NCBI GenBank assembly: GCA_021159525.1
Contig: JAGHEC010000387.1
Span: 1 to 11,040 of the forward strand
Reading direction: 5' to 3'
DNA from: Deltaproteobacteria bacterium
GTDB lineage: Bacteria > Desulfobacterota > DSM-4660 > Desulfatiglandales > Desulfatiglandaceae
Length of the DNA stretch: 11,040 nt
The translations under genes and the position numbers were made by a program. The notes under the pieces are model-generated. The model had not been told where the DNA came from, ran no database searches, and saw only the letters and a list, made by a program, of their open reading frames with translations. The stretch's first letter is position 1; each line of letters begins with the position of its first letter. This document shows, piece after piece, positions 7,000 to 11,040 of this stretch.

Positions 7000-7164
7000 G
7001 CCACGAAAAACAGACATAAAAAACAAAAAGTTTCTCTTGTTCGTCCTGAAAGCGGAAACCCTGATTTATTGAAAAAATACGTTTTTTCTGTGTGTGTCTG
7101 TGGGTCCTGTGCGTAATGGAAAAGGAAATTGGCCACGGAAAGACACAGAAAGGGGCACACAAGG
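7000..7164. repeat. Three degenerate CCACGGAAA-CACAGAAA repeats
   Basis: Related A/C-rich units occur at 7000-7027 (GCCACGAAAAACAGACATAA), at 7081-7108 in the opposite orientation, and at 7131-7164 (GCCACGGAAAGACACAGAAA). The second and third form an inverted pair around a ~23-base loop. No ORF of the 480-bp gap 6796-7275 looks coding. This is a different family from the GTAACAGCTCAATAA repeats. Confidence 0.55.
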
Positions 7165-7275
7165 AGTAACGAACCCTTGGTCTCAAGCGTTTGGGTCGGC
7201 CGCAAAGCTTAAAAGCGGGGGCGTTGACTCTTGATCGAGGCATGCCGTTAGACGAAACAGGACAGGATCTTATCA

Positions 7276-8112
7276 TTGCAAGGCGACAAACGCTTTCGAA
7301 ACCTGTGGATATTCATATTCTTCGGCTGTTTCCTGCTGTTTTTATTCTCATCACGTTCCGTGCTCAAACAACCCTGGAACCCCGTGGAACAACTCATTGT
7401 AGAAATCACCGCCCCCTTCCAAAGACTGATCCGGCAATCCATTGACGCCACAAAGAATTTCTGGATGAATTATTTCTATCTCGTGGACGTCCGTTCCGAA
7501 AATGCGCGGCTTAAGCAAGCCGTGGACGCCCTGAGGCGCGAAAACAACCGATATCGCGAGCTGCTGGCAACCCATGAAAGGCTGCGGCAACTCCTCCGGT
7601 TTAAGGAGATGGTTCAGAGGCCGGCAACAGCCGCCCGGGTGATCGGCGTGGACCCTACCGGATGGTTCAAATCAATCATTATCGACAAAGGAAAGGGCGC
7701 CGGGCTTAGCTGGGACATGCCGGTGGTGAATGCATCGGGGGTGGTCGGAAGGATTGTGTCTGTTTCGAAAAACTATGCCAAGGTCCTCCTTATTGTGGAT
7801 CAAAACAGCGCAGTGGACTGCCTGACCCAGCGTTCCCGTGACAGGGGAATGGTGAAAGGGACCGGGGGTCGCCTCTGCGAGATGGATTACATGGCCAAAT
7901 CCGGCGATGTGGCGGTGGGAGACCTGGTAGTTACATCGGGTCTGGGGGGCGTTTTTCCCAAGGGCCTGCCCGTGGGTACCGTCACCGAGGCCAAGGATGA
8001 GCATGGAAAGCTCTTCAAGGAGATCGACATAATGCCCTGCGTGGATTTCTCCAAGCTGGAGGAAGTCCTCGTCATCCAGGGGGCAGACAGGCGGTCGGAA
8101 GATGCCGAATGA
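7276..8112 (+). CDS. mreC: Rod-shape-determining protein MreC
   Basis: 278 residues. A short basic N-terminus is followed by one membrane anchor (about 10-25), an amphipathic helix/coiled coil (about 70-110, SENARLKQAVDALRRENNRYREL) and the periplasmic beta-domain (about 118-270, including SGVVGRIVSVSKNYAKVLLIVD and GDLVVTSGLGGVFPKGLPVG). MreC scaffolds the elongasome and activates PBP2. The start is a TTG with AGGA about nine bases upstream; the frame is closed by a TAG at 7249-7251 and has no ATG or GTG in between. A TTGACT at 7224-7229 could be part of a promoter, but no good -10 follows it. mreD begins 30 bases after the stop. Confidence 0.95.
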   Translation: MQGDKRFRNLWIFIFFGCFLLFLFSSRSVLKQPWNPVEQLIVEITAPFQRLIRQSIDATKNFWMNYFYLVDVRSENARLKQAVDALRRENNRYRELLATHERLRQLLRFKEMVQRPATAARVIGVDPTGWFKSIIIDKGKGAGLSWDMPVVNASGVVGRIVSVSKNYAKVLLIVDQNSAVDCLTQRSRDRGMVKGTGGRLCEMDYMAKSGDVAVGDLVVTSGLGGVFPKGLPVGTVTEAKDEHGKLFKEIDIMPCVDFSKLEEVLVIQGADRRSEDAE

Positions 8113-8142
8113 CGCGCCAAGCAAATTGAACGGGCGGAGAAC

Positions 8143-8718
8143 ATGGTGACCCCCGGAGCAAAGGAACGCTCATATTTTTGTCTGTTTGCCTGGATAGTCG
8201 GGGCCGCATTTACCCTCTTGAAGGGAGTGGACAGGGATCCCTGGGGTGTGGGAATCCTGGATGTGGACCTTATCACCCTCTTGACAGGATATCTCTTTCT
8301 CTCTTTTGGCCGCATCCAGGCAGGCATTTTTGCCCTGGGGCAGGGACTCTTGATGGATGTATTTTCCGCCGGCCCCAAGGGCCTTTTCGCCTTTGTCCAC
8401 ATCGGCGTTTTCTGGGGAATCTATCTGGGCGCCCTCCTGTTCAATTTCCAGACGGCCAAGGGCCAGGTCATGATTGTGTCGTTAACAGTTCTCTTCAAAA
8501 ATGCCATGTGGGAGGCATTATCTGCATTCTTTTTCGGAAACCTTGTTCTTTCGCTATCAAGCCTCTACAGAGCGGGTATATCGATCTTGGGCAGCGGATT
8601 GTTGGCGCCCCTGCTCTACGCTATGTTCGACAGGATGAGAGGGCTTCGCGCCGGGGAGGAAGACGCTCCGGACCTGGAGCATCTTAAGGAACCGCCGGAG
8701 ATGACCGATCATTACTGA
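8143..8718 (+). CDS. mreD: Rod-shape-determining membrane protein MreD
   Basis: 191 residues and very hydrophobic, with about five to six membrane segments (roughly 12-27, 38-56, 58-72, 80-102, 106-120, 140-160) and a charged C-terminal tail (RAGEEDAPDLEHLKEPPE). MreD links MreC with the PBP2 elongation machinery in the inner membrane. Sequence conservation in this family is low, so the call rests on topology, size, the LLMDVFSAGPKG loop region typical of MreD, and its place between mreC and mrdA. GGAG lies just before the ATG. Confidence 0.9.
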   Translation: MVTPGAKERSYFCLFAWIVGAAFTLLKGVDRDPWGVGILDVDLITLLTGYLFLSFGRIQAGIFALGQGLLMDVFSAGPKGLFAFVHIGVFWGIYLGALLFNFQTAKGQVMIVSLTVLFKNAMWEALSAFFFGNLVLSLSSLYRAGISILGSGLLAPLLYAMFDRMRGLRAGEEDAPDLEHLKEPPEMTDHY

Positions 8719-8805
8719 ATCCGGAATGCCGCATCAGGACTCTCGAAGGTCAGGCCCTGCGGCATAACGAGAAGGAGATTTGGATCCGTGTCTTGAACGA
8801 CCAAC

Positions 8806-8823
8806 GTATCAGCTCAATAATTA
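8806..8823 (+). repeat. Solo copy of the repeat core upstream of mrdA
   Basis: GTATCAGCTCAATAATTA is the same core as in the paired repeats, but no opposite arm follows. Beyond it, 8838-8850 forms a small hairpin (ACCCG-GTT-CGGGT). It occupies the 177-bp mreD-mrdA gap and looks like the remnant of a once longer element. Confidence 0.7.
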
Positions 8824-8895
8824 GTGCCTGAACGAAAACCCGGTTCGGGTACGGCTGAGGTTTAATTAGAGCACTTTTGATGGAAGAATCGACCC

Positions 8896-10722
8896 GTGCT
8901 GAGACCATCCCACTTTAATCCGGTTTCGTCAGAAATCTTTAACAAGCAACTCAGGATCGCCATCCTGTTTATCCTCCTGGTTTTCGGCCTCTTGGTTTTG
9001 AGACTGTGGTTTCTGCAGGTGGTCCATGGGCCGGTTTACCGCGCCAAGTCCGAACACAACCGAATCCGGCTGAATGACATCCCGCCTTTCAGGGGAATGA
9101 TCCTGGACAGAAACGGGGATATCCTTGTGGACAACCGTCCCTCCTATGACCTCTATATCATCCCGGAGGAGGTCCAGGACCGTTCAGCGTTGCTGGAACG
9201 GCTCGGCAGGTTCTGCAATATCGAGCGGGAGGCGATAGTCTGCATGCTGGACAGGATCGGCGGGTATCCATTCAAGCCGGTATGCCTTAAGAAGGACATC
9301 TCCCGCGATGAACTGGCCGCTATTGAAAGCCACCGTTTTGACCTCCCTGGGGTCATGATCCACGTCAGTCCCCAGCGTCATTATTTTCACGAGAGTCTCG
9401 CATCCCATGTTTTGGGGTATGTATCTGAAATCAGTGAGTCGCAGTTAAAAAGCGGCCGGTTCCCGGACAGCCGAGTCGGGGACCTCGTGGGCAAATGGGG
9501 CGTTGAGCGAAAGTGGGAGCACCAGCTTAACGGCATGCGCGGGGGCGAACAGGTGGAGGTGGATGCCGCGGGCAGGAAGATTCGCGTAGTGTCGCGCAAG
9601 CCCCCCAAATCAGGCGCCAATGTGTGCCTCACCATAGACAAGCGCCTCCAGACCCTGGCGGAAAAATCCCTTCAGGGAAAGCAGGGCGCCATCGTCGCCA
9701 TCAATCCTACCAACGGTGAAGTGCTTGCTTTGGCCAGCAGCCCTTCCTATAACCCCAATCTGTTTGTCAACGGCCTTGACGAGAGGACCTGGCGGCAGAT
9801 GGCCTCATCCCGGGACTACCCCCTTCAGAACCGTGCTATTTCAGGGCAATACCCCCCGGGCTCTACCTTCAAGATTGTGGTAGCCCTGGCTGCATTGGAG
9901 GAAGGGGTTATTGGACCGGAAGAAGAAATCTTTTGCAATGGCACTTTTTCACTGGGAGACAGGACATACCGCTGTTGGAAAAAGTATGGGCATGGCAAGA
10001 TAAATCTTCACAGGGCCCTTGTGGAATCGTGTGATGTCTATTTTTATGCAGTGGGGAAACGGCTGGGCATAGACAGAATCGCACGCTATGCAGGCCGCTT
10101 TGGCCTGGGTAAAAAGACCGGTTTCGACCTGGGCAACGAAAAGAACGGGCTGGTCCCCAGCACCCAATGGAAACTGAAGCGGTGGGGTGTGCCCTGGCAG
10201 CCTGGGGAGACCGTCTCCACAGCCATCGGACAAAGCTTCGTGCTGGCCACTCCGTTGCAGCTGGCCAACCTGATTTCCTCGGTTTTCAACGGGGGTCACA
10301 TCTACGCCCCCCAGACAACGAGATGGGTCAGGAGGCCAAATGGAGAAAGTCTCTTTGAATTTCAACCTGTTCCGATCGCAGATATCGGCATCAAGGCCGA
10401 ACATCTGGAAAAGGTCAAAAAGGCCCTGATCGGAGTAGTCAATGAACCACGCGGCACAGGTTCCAAGGCCAGGATCCAAGACATTGTAGTGGCCGGCAAA
10501 ACAGGTACGGCACAGGTAGTGGGCATCAAGAAAGGGAGCGGCTCTGCAAAAGAGGAGGATATCCCCCTCAAATTCCGGGATCATGCCTGGTTTGTAGCTG
10601 TTGCGCCTGCCGCGGATCCCAAAATCGCCGTCTCCGTGCTCATTGAGCACGGGGGCCACGGGGGCAGCGCAGCCGCCCCCATCGCCCGGGAGATGATAAA
10701 GGCCTGGCTCCAGGTCCTGTGA
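8896..10722 (+). CDS. mrdA: Penicillin-binding protein 2, elongation DD-transpeptidase
   Basis: 608 residues, normal for class B PBP2. It cross-links new peptidoglycan during lateral wall growth. One N-terminal membrane anchor (about 18-42) is followed by the pedestal/dimerisation domain (FRGMILDRNGDILVDN, 65-80; GDLVGKWGVE region, 195-205; LNGMRGGEQVEVDAAGR) and the transpeptidase domain (from about 240). All three catalytic motifs are present: STFK (323-326, nucleophile S323), SCD (378-380) and KTGT (535-538). The start is a GTG with GGAAG about nine bases upstream. An ATG 16 bases earlier is in a different frame. Together with mreBCD it makes up the elongasome, but rodA (mrdB), normally the next gene, is not found in the remaining 318 bp. 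Confidence 0.97.
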   Translation: MLRPSHFNPVSSEIFNKQLRIAILFILLVFGLLVLRLWFLQVVHGPVYRAKSEHNRIRLNDIPPFRGMILDRNGDILVDNRPSYDLYIIPEEVQDRSALLERLGRFCNIEREAIVCMLDRIGGYPFKPVCLKKDISRDELAAIESHRFDLPGVMIHVSPQRHYFHESLASHVLGYVSEISESQLKSGRFPDSRVGDLVGKWGVERKWEHQLNGMRGGEQVEVDAAGRKIRVVSRKPPKSGANVCLTIDKRLQTLAEKSLQGKQGAIVAINPTNGEVLALASSPSYNPNLFVNGLDERTWRQMASSRDYPLQNRAISGQYPPGSTFKIVVALAALEEGVIGPEEEIFCNGTFSLGDRTYRCWKKYGHGKINLHRALVESCDVYFYAVGKRLGIDRIARYAGRFGLGKKTGFDLGNEKNGLVPSTQWKLKRWGVPWQPGETVSTAIGQSFVLATPLQLANLISSVFNGGHIYAPQTTRWVRRPNGESLFEFQPVPIADIGIKAEHLEKVKKALIGVVNEPRGTGSKARIQDIVVAGKTGTAQVVGIKKGSGSAKEEDIPLKFRDHAWFVAVAPAADPKIAVSVLIEHGGHGGSAAAPIAREMIKAWLQVL

Positions 10723-10752
10723 TGACGCCTCGGGCCTTAGGGTTGGTCTCTA

Positions 10753-10791
10753 CAGAAAACCCCTTGTGTCCCTGTTTATTGAGCTGTTACG
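10753..10791 (-). repeat. Repeat copy just after mrdA
   Basis: CAGAAAACCCCTTGTGTCCC followed by TGTTTATTGAGCTGTTACG matches the left-end copy (90-128), with a few changes. With the copy at 10964-11002 it forms an inverted pair enclosing about 170 bases. No gene is visible from 10723 to 11040. Confidence 0.8.
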
Positions 10792-10833
10792 TTTTATCTT
10801 TCTTGGCCCAGCAAGCAGCGGGGAATTAAACCC

Positions 10834-10896
10834 TGCGGATTTCGCATCGCACCCCTAATGATTAGAGTAACCCGTTTAATCTGCGAAATCTCCGCA
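10834..10896. other. Inverted repeat between two repeat copies
   Basis: TGCGGATTTCGCA (10834-10846) and TGCGAAATCTCCGCA (10882-10896) are reverse complements apart from a two-base insertion, with a 35-base loop. It is nested inside the inverted pair 10753-10791/10964-11002, the same nested design as the 1679-2143 element, though the sequence differs. No U tract follows, so a terminator is unlikely. Confidence 0.6.
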
Positions 10897-10913
10897 TTAA
10901 ACAAAACAGGTTC

Positions 10914-11040
10914 GTAACCGTTCACGGGTGATTTTTGGTCAAATTTGGGATTGTCCGGCTCACGTAACAGCTCAATAACCCGGGGCAGGAGGGTTTTTCT
11001 GACGCGACTGCCGGGAGGGCGCCGTCTCTTCTTCGCTCGC
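10914..11040 (+). repeat. Right copy of the ~120-bp inverted repeat
   Basis: This is the reverse complement of 51-168, with about 118 alignable bases and one ~8-base insertion (around 10953-10961). It contains the core GTAACAGCTCAATAACCCGG, then GGGCAGGAGGGTTTTTCTGA and the GC-rich outer part. It continues off the window edge, so the true end is not visible. Confidence 0.85.

Noticed and set aside
6379..7026. Minus-strand open frame of 215 codons
   Set aside because: It is antisense to mreB and the repeat. Its C-terminal part mirrors the MreB coding sequence, and no domain is visible.
103..10984. Dispersed core repeats considered as CRISPR repeats or integron attC sites
   Set aside because: Spacing is irregular (hundreds to thousands of bases), copies face both ways, there are no unique spacers of constant length, no cas or integrase gene is present, and the ends do not follow the GTTRRRY rule.

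Overview
The window is mostly housekeeping DNA from a Gram-negative bacterium: two divergent cell-envelope and translation gene blocks, one lone acyl-CoA metabolism gene, and an unusual load of dispersed inverted repeats in nearly every long intergenic gap. The lone gene is an ADP-forming acyl-CoA synthetase alpha-type protein. With a large periplasmic-domain YidC, a full MreBCD/PBP2 set and degenerate intergenic repeats, it suggests a Desulfobacterota (deltaproteobacterial) genome. This is an inference from gene style, not a database result.

Layout. Positions 1-168 hold a repeat whose inverted partner lies at the far right end (10914-11040). On the minus strand, 169-1572 encodes the acyl-CoA synthetase alpha-type protein. 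A 604-bp gap (1573-2176) contains a nested palindromic element (1679-2143). Then comes the minus-strand cluster, in transcription order rpmH (5339-5479), rnpA (4946-5301), yidD (4741-4989), yidC (2972-4633), jag/khpB (2177-2956). rpmH has a good sigma70-type promoter at 5518-5547. A 281-bp divergent spacer separates it from the plus-strand rod-shape block: mreB (5761-6795), a 480-bp repeat-filled gap, mreC (7276-8112), mreD (8143-8718), a 177-bp gap with a solo repeat end, and mrdA/PBP2 (8896-10722). The window ends in 318 bp of repeats.

How the genes work together. The minus cluster is the classic chromosomal group joining ribosomal protein L34, RNase P protein and the YidD/YidC membrane-insertion machinery with the RNA-binding protein Jag/KhpB. 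The plus block encodes the MreB filament, its membrane partners MreC and MreD, and the elongation transpeptidase PBP2, which together direct lateral peptidoglycan synthesis. The usual neighbours dnaA, mnmE and rodA are not in the window.

Most notable points: (1) rnpA has no normal start codon in frame; one extra A in a 10-A run would restore a normal 118-residue protein starting at an ATG. (2) A repeat family with the 15-base core GTAACAGCTCAATAA, or variants, occurs eight times, only between genes, often as inverted pairs. It includes a 465-bp nested palindrome, a 129-bp compact palindrome that splits mreB from mreC, and a ~120-bp inverted pair framing almost the whole window. I see no CRISPR, tRNA, rRNA, transposase or defence genes.
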